From Massospora cicadina (Eukaryota; Entomophthoromycota; Entomophthoromycetes; Entomophthorales; Entomophthoraceae), in the NCBI GenBank assembly GCA_022478985.1, contig JAKSZP010012209.1:23861-87860 (forward strand): a stretch of 64,000 bases of DNA, read 5' to 3'. Positions 1 through 11,254 of this stretch are shown in pieces. Position 1 is the stretch's first letter, and every line of letters begins with the position of its first letter. A program made the position numbers and the translations under genes. A model generated the notes under the pieces. It was not told the origin of the DNA. It searched no databases and worked only from the letters and a program-made list of their open reading frames with translations.

Positions 1-1
1 T

Positions 2-1036
2 GCATGTCTGCATACTCTCTTGTCTCGCATATGGAAGAGGGGTTGGCTCGTTGGCACTCAGCCTGACTAACAACTTCCAGTTGTATAACCCAACAGATAA
101 ACTGGAGATATTTGGGAGATGTTGACTGAAGGATAAGCGCGTTATCTGTTGTTCGCTGGGTATTCCATTCAATACAAAGTAGGGTTAAATTTGTCAATAG
201 AGAGCTGACTTGAGCCACCATTCGGTGTTCCATCAGGGTCATCTTTTCCTTGAGCTGGGCAATCACAGCTTTGAGAGCTTCCGCCCATTTGGCTAGCTCC
301 ATCATAAAGGGTTTGTATTATTCCCCAATGTTGTTACGTCCTGAATCCACTCCGCCAATAGGCTATGCTGATCTAGCAGCTCTCTTATTACTTGAGGTAA
401 TTTTAAATTTAACTGTGGTACCAGAATGTCCAATTGACAGCGGATGTCCCCAATACGATGATCCATCTGTGCCAGCACCCCTTGGATTTCTGAAAATGAA
501 CAATCGAGGCAGTTGAGCAGGAGGAAAGTATCATGCTGCTGTGCTCACGCAAACCATAATACATCTCCAATTACAATATTATGGCGAGCCAGCACACGCA
601 GTAGCTGGCGAATTAAAGGTTGCACATAAGCAACTAAATATTCCTCAATTATGTGGGTACTGAGGAGGCGAGCTAACCCCGTGGTGGTCACATCCAAATA
701 AAACATGTACAACGCATATCAATTTTTTTGATTGCGTTGGTTAAAGAATAAACTCAGGGCATTTTCCCCAGTCTCATCCTTGTACAGGCAATACCCGCGC
801 AACAGCCATTCCATAGTATTTCTCAGTTGTTGGGGAGTCACATTTGTGGAGTGTCCTTGTTGGTTGGTCATCAGCTCAGGGCAATTTTCAAATTGCAAAT
901 TAATCATTACTTCATCATCCCCTGGTTCAGTAATAGTAAATAGTGTTGGTTTGTGGTTAGGTGCCTCCTGGGCTTCTTAAGCATACTGCGCCCAGAATCT
1001 AATCAAATTATGTCGGAATGAATGAGGACTCATCAT
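2..1036 (-). pseudogene. Degraded gag-like ORF of LTR element G, cut by left edge
   Basis: Read on the minus strand from an ATG pair at 1036/1033, one frame runs through peptides such as MSPHSFRHNL, MINLQFENCPEL and LLSTHIIEEYLVAYVQPL. It is broken by stops near 978, 718 and 555 and by at least one frameshift near 320. The protein is rich in predicted helix, as retroelement capsid proteins are, but has no zinc knuckle in the visible part. The ATG lies about 45 bp after a sequence matching the primer binding sites of two other LTR elements here, which is the position expected for gag. The gene continues past base 1. The gag call rests on position and general character, not on a recognised domain; an unrelated degraded ORF cannot be excluded. 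Confidence 0.5.
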
Positions 1037-1520
1037 TGTTTTTTAATTGTTCTTTTAACAAAACTACAATTGCTTAGTGGCCCCTTATAGCGAGCACCAC
1101 ACTTAGTTCTCATCATCTAGGCTTAATTCCGCCGAGTCAGTTTGCACAGGGTATAAGCCACTGAGCAACCAAATCGGATGATATGAGGATCGCCAACTTC
1201 TTAATAAACCTCAGCAAACTATGTATGGAGCTATCACCCCTTAATTAGACTTTTATTTCAATATAAATCGCAGACTTATCTGCACTCTCTTATCACCCAG
1301 GAAAAGACCTTTCTTTCTTTAAATCTTCCATATGACTCTTTATATCCCAGTTCCCTAAGCCAGATGCATCCTCTGCTTGGTAATCTTCTATTCTTCTTCC
1401 CTTTTTAAATTACTCTCATTCTTATCAAATCTTGGCATAAATCCTTTTGATTCACCAAATCGTCATCACATTGCTAAATTATAATTTGTATACCCCCTTT
1501 TCATAAAACTCAAGAATCAT
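1037..1520 (-). repeat. Putative 5' LTR and leader of element G
   Basis: On the minus strand this stretch has a TATAAA-type box (fwd 1339-1344), an AATAAA signal about 85 bp further on (fwd 1252-1257), a primer binding site (1082-1099) and then the gag ATG. That is the order of a 5' LTR plus leader. It is AT-rich and has no coding potential of its own. The upper LTR boundary is uncertain because LINE E0 begins around 1530. No second copy exists in the window to confirm the ends. Confidence 0.4.
1082..1099 (-). other. Primer binding site of element G
   Basis: The minus strand reads TGGTGCTCGCTATAAGGG. It begins with TGG, the complement of a tRNA CCA end, and closely matches the site of element D (49996-50012, TGGTGCTCACTACAGGG) and of element B (20544-20560). 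It sits between LTR and gag as expected for minus-strand priming. Confidence 0.5.
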
Positions 1521-1559
1521 CTTGATTCCTCTCCAATCCGCCAATGTGGGTAGCATATC

Positions 1560-2352
1560 CTCCAGTCATATCATCTTCCTGACAGCATCCTTCACCATTG
1601 ATGGGAAAAATCCTAGCTGTTCCGTGCAACAGTGGAAAGTGCACCCCCATATGCAACCACTGCCAAGCTTTTGGGCACAAGATTCACACTTGCCCCATAA
1701 AAGAAGGCCTGAGAGAAATGGAATTCTGTGAGGAGGAAATGGAGGAAGATGACTCAGAGTATGCCAAAATTATGGATATAACACAAGCATTCAACTGGGG
1801 AGAACGCGGGCAATATAAAATAATTGACCCAATTTTCCTAAAAGAATAAAAAATGGCCAAACAAGCTCGCAAGCTGGCCGCATCCAAGGCAAAGGCCTTG
1901 GCAGAATCATCCATATCACTGGAACAGATCCAGGAAGACATGGACGATTTTAGTCAATGAACCAATCAAATCCTGTGGAAAACCAAACACCCAATCCGAC
2001 CAGATTGAATTCAGTGGAACCTGATTTTGAAATGAATGCAGCAAAACTGGGGTTCAGCGCACCTCCCAAAATTGCGGAATTTAACCCAATTGGGAAGGAA
2101 AATCAACAATGGAATGCGCAAGAAAATAATGTGGCCAATAAAAGCACACAAGTGAACCACAATGATAAATTGAAACCAAGAAAAGCCAAGAGAGGAGCAA
2201 AACCAGCGGCGATGAAAGAGGCAGAATACACCATAACTCCTACTCATGGCTATGCCCTCTGCAGCAGAGGTGCATTGGAGAGTAATGTGAGCGAGGGAGT
2301 AGGGCTGGGGGCCCTTCTAAACGCTCCTGAGGCGCATCAGGCGTCTCAGTAA
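1560..2352 (+). pseudogene. LINE E0 ORF1 C-terminal half with CCHC knuckle
   Basis: This is the nucleic-acid-binding ORF1 product of the LINE. A C-x2-C-x4-H-x4-C knuckle (CNHCQAFGHKIHTC) is intact in the frame opening at 1598 and is followed by the acidic CEEEMEEDDSEY region, also seen in the intact E3 ORF1 (CEEAMDEDNENF). Stops at 1847 and 1938 and a frameshift upstream of the knuckle break it. The tail frame (1957-2352) is polar and lysine/asparagine-rich. ORF1 ends with TAA at 2350-2352, and the endonuclease reading starts almost at once, so ORF1 and ORF2 abut closely. Confidence 0.75.
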
Positions 2353-3226
2353 AGATAGGAACGCTGAACATAGCGGGACTCAAGGCCTTAACGTCCCAGG
2401 CCAAGAAGTTGAGTCTCCTATGAAACCCATCTGTGGATATCCTAGCGGTGCGGGAAACCCACTGTCCACAGTGAGAGGAGGAGGCATGGGAAAAATGCTC
2501 ATCCCAACAATATTGTTTTGGTTACAACACTGTGGGGTGATAAACATGCGAATCAAAACTTTAAATTTATCAATAAAAATTCGTTCCTGGATGGCCACAT
2601 ACTCACCATAACTTTCTTATGGCACACCAAAGTGCATACAATAGCCAGTGTGTACACCCCAAATGGTGCACATGACTGAAGAGAATTTCTAACAGCCCTA
2701 ACACAACTAAACCTACCATCAAGTACTTTTATCATGGGAGACATGAACTACTGGATTAATCCAGATACAGACTGATGGTCAACACAACAGAGATACCACA
2801 AGGGCAAGTGGAACTCCGCGTACTAGAGACCACCCTGGGACTATATGATCTGGTACTATTAAGGCTACCACTGCTACAAAACATGACACGCTCACATGTA
2901 CACAACTGGTACACTTGTCTCTATGTCACGGATAGATCTAATACTCACACCAGTAATTTTCCAGCATCAAATTCAAAAATTTAAAACTACAAAAATCGAA
3001 TTTTCTGATCATTGGTTAGTCTCTGTGTCCTACAAACCGGCGGAACCAAGCACTCAATCACCCAGATGGTGCAGAATACGCCCATAAAAGTTTAGCTGAC
3101 TCAGAATTATAATTTTGGATGGAGGAAATATCCTCAACCCAGGATTTTCAAACACCTTTTTACTCAGACCCACTAACCACCTGGAAAAAATCAAAAAATC
3201 AACAACCCAACAAATAAAACATACAT
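2353..3226 (+). pseudogene. LINE E0 endonuclease domain, broken
   Basis: This is an exonuclease-endonuclease-phosphatase-type domain that would nick target DNA. Ordered motifs: GTLNIAGLKAL at the start, DILAVRETHC (catalytic Glu region), MGDMNYW near 2740 (the GDFN/GDMN motif), MSRIDLILTP near 2925 and FSDHWLVSV near 3001. Stops and frameshifts are frequent, so it is inactive. The domain's C-terminal linker is cut by the E1 insertion after 3226, and its continuation (RRHRAASAIIKYTLSEINHLE) lies at 8509 on. Confidence 0.8.
3209..3226 (+). repeat. Left target-site duplication of LINE E1
   Basis: AACAAATAAAACATACAT, identical over all 18 bases to 8491-8508. It marks the exact point where E1 integrated into E0. 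Confidence 0.95.
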
Positions 3227-3499
3227 TTTCTTTCTGGTTGCAAACACTTTTGCAACCTATTCAATTCAAGACTAAATCTAGTTTGATAATAATACAGAGG
3301 AGATTAGTTTGCGCCCATTTCTGGGAGCAGTTGGGCAAGCAAGGCAAGAGGAGCAGGCGGAAGGCCCGCGGCCTCCAACGTTCAAAAATGCCCCGGAGAA
3401 TCTGGCGGAATAGACAAAAATCTCAAAAGACTGGTGGTCACAATTTCCCCGGAGATACTCGTGTGGCAAGTATGATGCAATCAGTACATCAACACGCTA

Positions 3500-4727
3500 C
3501 ACTCCCAGCCACTTTCGTTGGTGGAATTTGGAGTCCATGTGTATCTGGACATCCAAAAAACGGCCTTATGGGAAAAATTTTGTGAAGATGTACACAAAAT
3601 TTTCCCGACTGCGGTGTACATTGCACCTCACTCCATGTCACATGGTTGGCTAGACCTAGGTTTTGAAAGCAAATTAGCAGCAGACAAGGCTGCAGCGGTG
3701 CACATAGTGGTCAACCTCCCCAAAGGGCAATGGGTCATTGAAACCAAACGCACCAGATGGACAAAATCAAACCAAATTTTCCTCACGTTTGACTTTTTGC
3801 CTACTACGGTAAGTTGTAACATTTTGGAGCAACACCTGAAAGATGGTCTCGCCATATATGGCGAAATACAATCTTTTGAAATGCAACATTTCATGCTGAT
3901 GCCACACCTGTGCACTGGCAAAGCCATCGCAGTTCTGACCCCAACTGAGGAGATCGCAAAGGACCTAACCTAGATCCTGCACTCCACCTTTATTGACATT
4001 GCAGGGCATACCACCCACCCACTCTGGGTAACCGTGGACAGCGCGCCCCCATTTGCACCCACTGTGACGCGTTTGGCCATAAGGCGCACGCATGCCCCAT
4101 CAAGGAGGGTGTCACATTCCAAGAGCACCCCTTGGCGGCCATGGCCAGCGGAGAGGCGCACTACAAACCAACTGCAAGCACCAAGGAGGCTTTCCCATGG
4201 GGAGCACAAGGCTGCTACCTATTGGTAAGCCCATCTCCCTGCAGGAGCGGAAGGAGGCCAAGCAGGCCATAGGGCCACGGCCAAGGAAGTGGCCAAGGCC
4301 ACCACCACCATCCCGCACTCACAACGCCAGGAGGACATGGAGACCTTCGTGGCGGAAGCAGCTCAGATATCCATCACCCAATCAGATTGGGAGGCCTATG
4401 CCGAGTGGGCCACTCAATCTGAGGATCTGATGGGAGATTTGATCTCACCCAATTGCTGCACCCAAGCTCCAGTCGAAACTGACTTGGGACCTATCCCAAC
4501 TGAAAATTTTTCTTGACCTGCTTGATGGTGCACCAAACTTATCCGCACCACAAAAAATTTATCCAACATTGGGAAAACAAAAAGCGAAGGCCAAAGCCAA
4601 CGCGACTCTTTCCACAAAAATTAACAAAAACCCCAATAGCGTTGCTGCTAACACCCATGCTGCTGTGAAAGCCTGTGGGGACCTTGAAGAGGCTAGTGGG
4701 CCCGGGTGCCCACCTCCTCACACCTAA
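3500..4727 (+). pseudogene. LINE E1 ORF1, frameshifted
   Basis: This is the LINE RNA-binding protein. The frame from 3518 aligns with intact E3 ORF1 (LWEKFCEDVHKIFPTAVY against LWEKTCEAQPSLFPHAVY) up to a TAG at 3971 that is CAG in E2. At the knuckle E1 keeps TGC for the first cysteine but has lost one C in a C-run (about 4046-4051), shifting the frame. A second shift at the A/T run 4503-4511 is followed by TGA at 4514. Yet the +1 frame beyond it stays open to TAA at 4725-4727 (LDLLDGAPNLSAPQ), as it does in E2. An N-terminal part before 3500 probably existed but is too decayed to place. Confidence 0.75.
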
Positions 4728-4744
4728 GGTGCAAAGGGGAAACC

Positions 4745-5475
4745 TTCACTCTAGGGATGTTGAATATTGCCAGACTCAAGGCCTCCCCATCCCGGGCTAG
4801 GAAACTGAGTTTTTTACAACACAATTTACCCGTGGATATCCTGGCCATCCAGGAGTCCCACTGTCCATGAGGTTCCGAGGAAGCTTGGAAATAATGCTCC
4901 TCCCATCCCTATCCTTTTGGTCGAAGCACTGTGGGGTGCTAATTCAGAAAAATAATTTTTTCAAATTCACATCCTCAGAAACATTCCTAAATGGCTGAGT
5001 GCTCGTCGTCACCTTCTCGTGGGCTGACGTTGCACACGCAATTGTCAACATCTACGCCCCAAATGGTGCACATGAGCATCAGGAATTTTTCTCATCGGTC
5101 AAATCCCTCCTGCTACCCCCTGATTCTTTCCTAGTTGGCGACATGAACTGTTGGCTAACCTCACCAACGGACTGGTGGCCTCCCTCACCCCACGCCCCAC
5201 AGGGTCACGTAGAACTACGCGTTATAAAAGCCACCCTTGGGTTAATGGATGCGCTGCCATGACATGCCCCACTGCATAAAAACATGATGCGTCCCCACGT
5301 CCACAAAAGCCAATTAAGGTCCATGACCTGCATTGACCTTATTCTAATGCCGGCGAAATTCCAACCCCACATCTCCCACTTCAAAACAATGAAAATGGAA
5401 TTCTCTGACCACCAACTGGTCTCGATAACCTACCACTTACCTGTCACAGTTGCAAAGGCCCCACATTGGTGCAAA
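4745..5475 (+). pseudogene. LINE E1 endonuclease domain, broken
   Basis: The target-nicking endonuclease of the LINE ORF2. Visible motifs in order: LGMLNIARLKASPSRARK, VDILAIQESHCP, IVNIYAPNGAHEHQEFF, VGDMNCWLTSPTDWW (GDMN motif), DLILMPAKF (the aligned SRID position reads CIDLI) and FSDHQLVSI near 5404. TGA codons at 4996-4998 and 5260-5262 interrupt it, and both are present at the same places in E2 (59040, 59304). At the first one, E0 has a histidine codon, so this is a lesion and not a reassigned tryptophan codon. Confidence 0.82.
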
Positions 5476-7519
5476 ATCTGCCCTCCTGAGCTCACGTCGC
5501 CAGGATTTTCCACGTGGGTGGAAGAGGCAACTTTGGCAAAATTGTTTGTTGCACCGTTTTGTGCGGACCCCATTTCCACATGGGCAACTTTCAAAGAGGA
5601 CACCATCCGCCACTATCGCCATCTCTCCTCCAGACGCTCATGAGCCACATCGGCGGTTATCTCGCGTGCTCTGGCAGAATTGGCCCACTTGGAGTCCAAC
5701 ATTCCAGCCACAGGATACAGCCCTGCATGGGGCTGGAAGTGGGCAGAGGCAGCCGCTTACCTCAACGCACTCGAAAGGCAACATAAACATCAGGTTTGTG
5801 TCCAATACAGGGCCACATGCATCACTAAAGGTGACAAGTGCACCGCATACCTCTAAAAAATTTTTACACCACGCCAGAGCGTGGCCTGCACACAGGTGCA
5901 AAGATTGGATAATTCCATTGCGGACACACTGGCCAAGGTGGTAATTGAAATGCAAAAATATTACTCCGAGTTATACTGAGCTGAACCAATTCAGCCAGCC
6001 AAAATGGCGGTTTTTTTGACTGAGCTCATATCCGCACCATTTTCTGATACCCAGAAATAATGAATTTAATTACTCTGAACGAATTATGGACAGCCATTCG
6101 CGATGCACCAAACCAAAAATGCCCAGGCCCAGATGGCATTCCATATGAGTTCTACAAAAGTATATCAAATATATATCCCCATTGCTGCTAGCCTCACTTA
6201 ACCAAAGCCTGTTGGAAACGCGCCTCCCACCAGGAGGACATGAGGCCTTTACTGTCACACTCTTCAAGAAAGGGGATAAGCTTGACTTAGCCAACTGGCG
6301 CCCCATTTCTCTAACAAACACAGACACCAAAATTTTAACAAAAATCATGGCTAACCGTTTAGGGACTGTAGCATCTGCCACCATCTCCCCAGAACAATTA
6401 GGTTTCATCCCCAGATGGTCAATTTGGGATAACGTGCACTCTGTGGCTAATGTATGTCAGTCCACAGCCTCTGGGGCACTTGTATTCTTGGACCAACAAA
6501 AGGCCTATAATAGAGTAAACTGGGAATACCTTAGGGCCTGCCTCCATCAATTCCGCCTACCCCCCCGTTTCATAAACTGGGTGATGCTGCTCACGGAATC
6601 TGTGACAATGGCAGTGCGTGGCCCAGGCTTCCTAACGGAAGTAGTCCGCCCTCAAAGGGGCCTGCAACAAGGGGACCCCCTCAGCCCACTCTTATAGAAC
6701 TTCAGCCTTGACCCACTACTGCGAAATGTGAATGCCCAACTCACTGGGGTCCATGTGCCAGGCCAAACCCCAGTCAAGATGATGGCATTTGCAGATGATT
6801 GCATGGTGGGGGTGTCTAATAACAAAGATGCACGCGCGCTTGAAGCCCTCATCCAGGAATATTCCCGGGTAAGCAACGCGGCACTGAACGCCTCCAAAAC
6901 CGAAATCATCCTCCTTGGTCGGTTTCAGAACTGCTGGGCCCCAGCAATTAGTTCCCAACCTGGCCCATCTGCTCGCCCACGTCCACGCCTTACTAACTCA
7001 ACACACACCGCTCCAATGGTGCTCCCCTTCGTGCCATGTCCTACCATAGGACTGGTGCGCCATCTGGGCGTGTGGATGGAGGCAGGCGGATATGCGTCAG
7101 CAGTAATGGAGTTCCATATACTGGACAACGTGACGAAGCGAATCGCCTCTCTCAGAGCCCACCCTACTACCCTCACTGGCAGGGTTGTTCTTGCCAACTC
7201 TATGCTCCTATCCAAAGTCTGGTTCGGAGCCCACGCCATCCCCTTCTCCCCAAGCTTCTTCATTTCCCTGTATGCTTTGCTGCAAGGATGGCTTTGGTCA
7301 GGCCGCCCTCCACCAGTACGGCTAGAGGTCATGTTTGGCCCTCATCATCAAGGTGGCATGGTCCTGCTTGACTTCAAAGCCCATGCTGCCAATATCCTGG
7401 GCACCTGGATCGCGGCCATCACCGCTCCTACACTCCCATCCCAAAACTGGTCCCATGCAGCCTGCTCCAACTTCTCCCGAGCTTGGGCCTCAACAATCCA
7501 TCAAACCCCCACTCCCTGA
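5476..7519 (+). pseudogene. LINE E1 reverse transcriptase domain, broken
   Basis: RNA-dependent DNA polymerase for target-primed reverse transcription. Motifs: KCPGPDGIPYEFYK near 6119, KKGDKLDLANWRPISL (6270 on), LGFIPRWSIWDNVHSV, LVFLDQQKAYNRVNW (6480; motif A), GLQQGDPLSPLL (6660; motif B) and FADDCMVGVSNN (6788; catalytic YxDD-type). From 6182 to 7519 a single TAG (about 6695; TAC in E2) interrupts the frame. Upstream, around 6055-6175, a frame slip before the first RT motif is shared with E2. Catalytic residues are present, so the defect lies in frame breaks. Confidence 0.87.
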
Positions 7520-8320
7520 TGAAATATCTCGCATCACACACATCGGCCACAGGTCCTCACGGGACTAAAACCCACTACAAATGAATCCTACTCTCCATGC
7601 GAAGCGCAGAGTGGAGAATTCATATTAGTGGACATACAACCTGAAGAGGCCGCCCCTCTCCTCAGTTCACACAAGAGGTACAGGGGCTACCCATCCATGA
7701 TGGCGTGATCCCCATTCGACCCCATTTCCTATCCAGGGTGGACTACCTGGACATGATGGACATCCCTTATTCCATTGAGACCCAAAAGACTATCTGGAAA
7801 TGCACACACCATCCTCTGTTGCAGCCTCAAGTCCGCTCCCATGTGTGGCGCTTCCTGAGGCGGGTGTATCGTACAGCTGAGCACTCTAATGCTTTACACT
7901 CATCCTGTGTTATGTGTGGCCAGTATGGAACGCTGTTATACCGCCTGGAGAAGTGCCCCACCTCCAAAGTGATATGGCGCGAAGTCCAACGTCTACTGGG
8001 CCAGGATCAAACGCATCCCTTCAGTCTGTCAAGAGATATGTTTGCTTCATCAATGGCCTCCCCCTTCCACCCTCCCTCCGTGCTCTGGTGGTTGCAATCG
8101 CCATGTGGACTATCCACATGATTGTCTTGGATGCCATCGCGGGCTCCATCCCCACCCTCCCAGAAGCTGTCCACAGATTCCAGTCCCATTTGGTGGACCA
8201 CTTTTAAGCGTGGATGTTTGGATATCTCCCACCGCGTCACCGAAAACTGGTCTCCTCCTGGTTCCCAGTCTGGTTCATCAAATCAGACCCCTTCCTCCAC
8301 ACGTGCTCAATAGTGGCTAC
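7520..8320 (+). pseudogene. LINE E1 C-terminal zinc-finger region
   Basis: This is the C-terminal part of ORF2 after the polymerase. The frame 7705-8121 holds VDYLDMMDIPYS, LLQPQVRSHVWRFLRRVYRTAE and then CVMCGQYGTLLYRLEKCP. That is a C-x2-C...C finger whose expected histidine reads tyrosine (TAC) where E2 has His (CAC). The reading then changes frame near 8065 (AMWTIHMIVLDAIAGSIPTLPEA lies in another frame). Such fingers close many LINE ORF2 proteins and are thought to help in RNA or DNA binding. Confidence 0.75.
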
Positions 8321-8375
8321 GGCCCCTTCACACGTTCCCTCCCCCTCCCCATAAGTGGCGTTCCTGCTGGCAACA

Positions 8376-8490
8376 AGAGATAGCATCGCTTCTCTGGGGT
8401 GCCTCCCCTGGTACTAAGTTTATCTTTCCTGAGTCATATTCATAAGTGTCTGTCCCATGGTTGGCCTTCCCCGCAATAAATTTAAATTTA
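8376..8490 (+). other. LINE E1 3' hairpin and AATAAA tail
   Basis: AGAGA (8376-8380) pairs with TCTCT (8391-8395); inside it AGC pairs with GCT. GGGGTGCC follows, then TGTCTGTCCCATGGTTGG and GCAATAAATTT at the end. The same arrangement with compensatory changes occurs in E0 and E3, so this is probably the RNA end recognised by the LINE RT. Confidence 0.65.
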
Positions 8491-8508
8491 AACAAATAAA
8501 ACATACAT
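8491..8508 (+). repeat. Right target-site duplication of LINE E1
   Basis: AACAAATAAAACATACAT, identical to 3209-3226. LINE E0 coding sequence resumes directly after it. Confidence 0.95.
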
Positions 8509-9955
8509 CGTCTAGAAGACACAGGGCAGCTTCAGCCATTATCAAGTACACCCTGTCAGAAATTAACCACCTAGAAAACAACGTCCCATGCACAGGATAC
8601 AGCGCTTAATGGGGTCGCAAATGGGCGGAGGTTTCTGCTCAGCTAATTACCCTGATCTGCAAACACCAACACCGAGTTGGAGCTCGATATAAAGGCAAAA
8701 ACATAAGGGATGGAGAAACTTGCTCAAGCTACTCTTTCCGCTGATTCCACGCCCAGAAAATATGATAGCTTGCACACAGGTCTGTCAAAAGGACAAAACC
8801 ATTGTGAAAACACCCAAGAAGTTGTGACCAAAGTGCACAGGTTTTATATGAAATTGTATAAATCCATGATAGTCAAACCAAAAATAAAAAATTCCTTAGA
8901 AGCACACATATTAATACCGCGGCCCAAAATAACAATTTAATCAACTTAATATCATGTGAGGAATTATGGGAAGTAGTACGCGGTGCACCAAGAAGGAATA
9001 GCCATGGACCTGATGGAATTCCCTATAAATTTACATAAAATATTTTACTAACATCTCTACCATTCTTCTAGCTTCAATGAACAAGTGTATTATGGAAACA
9101 TGCCTTTTACCTGGAGGTAAAGAAGCCTACACTGTCACTTTGTTCAAAAAATGAGACAGACTAGACCTATCCAACTGGCGCCCAATTTCCCTAACCAACA
9201 CAGATACAAAAATTTCACAAAATTTATGGCCAAACGACTAGAAGAAATTGCAACTGATGCGATATCCCCATCACAATATGGATTTGTTCCAAGAAGATCC
9301 ATATGGGACAACATACACACAATTGCAAATGTCTTCCAGTCCAAAACCTCTGGAGCACTTGTCTTTTTAGACCAACAAAAGGCATACGACAGGGTGAACT
9401 GGACCTATCTTAGAGCCTTCCTTCAAAAATTCAAGCTTCCAAATAGATTCATAAACTGGGTAATGTTCACAGAGTCTGCTACCATGGCTGTGCGGGGAGC
9501 AGGCTTCTTAACCAACCCAGTCATCCCACAGAGAGGACTCAAACAAGGAGACCCCTTAAGACCTGTACTCTACAACTTTAGCTTAGACCCACTAATTCAG
9601 AATACAAACACACTTCTTAAGGGAATTAACGTCAAGGGCCAACCACCAGTCAAAATGAAAGACTTCGCTGATGATTGTGTGGTGGGCATGTCCAACAAAC
9701 AGGATGCTTGCAAAATTTAAGAAGATAATACAAGATTATTTAGCCATAAGTAACGCATCACTTAACACTGAGAAAACGAGAATTATACTCCTGGGAAAAT
9801 ATCAGACCCATTGGACGCCATCTACCCAGGGCCAACAAACTAATACATCAAGACTCCTTACTAGACATAGGAGGCGAAAATTAGCAACGACCCCACTGAA
9901 ACTTCCATTCACCACCAAGCCAACAGCTGGTCCTGTTCGTCACTTGGGGGTATGA
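8509..9955 (+). pseudogene. LINE E0 linker and reverse transcriptase, broken
   Basis: The linker up to 8940 is frameshifted (YSAxWGRKWAEVSAQL matches E3 YSPNWGRKWAEISAQL). RT motifs follow: HGPDGIPYKF near 9004, NWRPISL region near 9173 in another frame, then a long open frame 9151-9720. That frame holds YGFVPRRSIWDNIHTI, LVFLDQQKAYDRVNW, RGLKQGDPLRPVLYN and FADDCVVGMSN. Within this copy the motif A-B-C block is therefore still one frame of about 150 residues. LSP has become LRP in motif B. Confidence 0.85.
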
Positions 9956-11133
9956 TTAGAAGCAGGAGGCTACGTCAATTCTATGATGGAAAATCAACTT
10001 CTAGACAAGATAACAAAACGCATTGCCTCCTTACATGGACACCAAACAGGTCTAACAGGAAGGGTCACGGTAGCCAGCTCTATGATTCTATCAATCATAT
10101 GATTCACAGCCCATGCAACCGCTTTCTCACCATCCTTCTTTAACACAATTCACGCCCTATTACAAGGATGACTCTGGTCCAACCACAACCCCCCTGTACG
10201 CCTTATAACCCTATTTGCCTCCAGAAGGAATGAAGGTATGGGACTTACTAATTATGTAGAACAAGCGACCCATATACTAGGATCCTGGATAGCTCAGGTG
10301 ACTATCCCAGATCTTCCAGATACACACTGGGCCAGAACAGCTAGATATAACTTCACACGTGCACTCCAATTAAGAAACTCAGATCGCCCAAACACATTAA
10401 TCAAGTATCTGGCATCCCATCCTACAGCTGCAGGACCACACGGCACTTCTGCACATTTAAAATGAATACTCCTAGCCATGAGAAGAGCGACATGGAGGAT
10501 CTACATATATGGCCAAACCGGTTACTGAGGACGCCCAAGGCTAACTCACAGACAGGAGATCAATGACCAAATAGTCACAGACAATATAATAAGCAAAAAC
10601 CCAAGTACCATAGTCAGGATAGAATGCCTAAACCATATGGACATACCCTACAACCTGAAGACTCAAAGAAGAGTATGGAGATACATACATCACTCTCTAC
10701 TCCAACCCATGATAAGAGCACATGTATGGAGGTGCATGAGGAGAGTATACTGCACAGCTGAACGGTCAAATGCCACCCACACCTCATGTACAATATGTGG
10801 TCAGTATGAAACCTAGCCCACCGCTTAGAACAATTTCCAACATCAGTGGCTGTATGGAAAGAGGCCATGCTCCTATTCCGCCAAGAAAACGGACAGCCAT
10901 TCAGCCTAGCAAGAAATATATTCTCTATAAACTTGGACTATCCTATCCACCCATCTTTCAGGGCGTTAATAGTAGCAATAGCACTATTGAAGATACATAC
11001 AATAGTACTGGAATCATTCACAAGAGTAGTGCCTAAAATCCAAGAAGCCATCCATCGCTTCCACAGCCATATATTGGAACATTTCCAAGCATGGCTATTT
11101 GGACACATGAACCCCAAAACAGAAGGACAATAA
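9956..11133 (+). pseudogene. LINE E0 C-terminal region with degraded zinc finger
   Basis: Peptides SMILSIIxFTAHATAFSPSF, GSWIAQVTIPDLPDTHW and CLNHMDIPYNLKTQ align with the E1/E3 C-terminal region. CTICGQYET near 10789 is the start of the finger; a frameshift follows, and the remainder (LAHRLEQFPTS, then 10846-11133) is in another frame, with Q where the last Cys should be. The final frame AWLFGHMNPKTEGQ ends at the TAA at 11131-11133, matching the ends of the E2 and E3 proteins. Confidence 0.75.
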
Positions 11134-11254
11134 ACACATGGTTACTCATATGGTTCCTAAAGGTTAATCCTTTCCTTCACACATGATGCATCCAGAATAA
11201 GCCATCATAACCCCCTTCCCTACCGTCCTAAACTTGGTGATCCTGGAGACAACA

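Larger units (their letters stand above)
1530..3226 (+). mobile_element. LINE E0, 5' segment (host of nested LINE E1)
   Basis: This is the upstream part of an old Tad-like non-LTR retrotransposon. Homology to the other LINEs starts inside ORF1, shortly before the zinc knuckle, so the copy is 5'-truncated. It runs through the end of ORF1 and the endonuclease and stops at 3226, where LINE E1 begins. The protein alignment resumes at 8509. It is more diverged and AT-richer than E1, which fits its being the older, invaded copy. A target duplication for E0 itself is not clear. Confidence 0.85.
3227..8490 (+). mobile_element. LINE E1, near-full-length Tad-like non-LTR retrotransposon
   Basis: A 5.26-kb element lies between perfect 18-bp target duplications. 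Its 5' end is pyrimidine-rich (TTTCTTTCTGG), matching E2 (57261) and similar to E3 (36615) and E4 (31742). Order: ORF1 with zinc-knuckle region, endonuclease, reverse transcriptase, C-terminal zinc finger, 3' hairpin and AATAAA tail. It aligns end to end with E2 with scattered, mostly single-base differences, so the two are one subfamily. Several inactivating lesions are shared with E2, which means the source copy was already defective. It sits inside LINE E0. Confidence 0.93.

Noticed and set aside
4503..4511. Programmed -1 frameshift at AAAATTTTT
   Set aside because: The open downstream frame is +1, so a -1 slip would lead into the wrong frame.
4996..4998. TGA read as tryptophan (alternative code) to explain shared stops in E1/E2
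   Set aside because: At the aligned place E0 has a His codon, conserved Trp positions use TGG, and TAA/TAG also occur as lesions.
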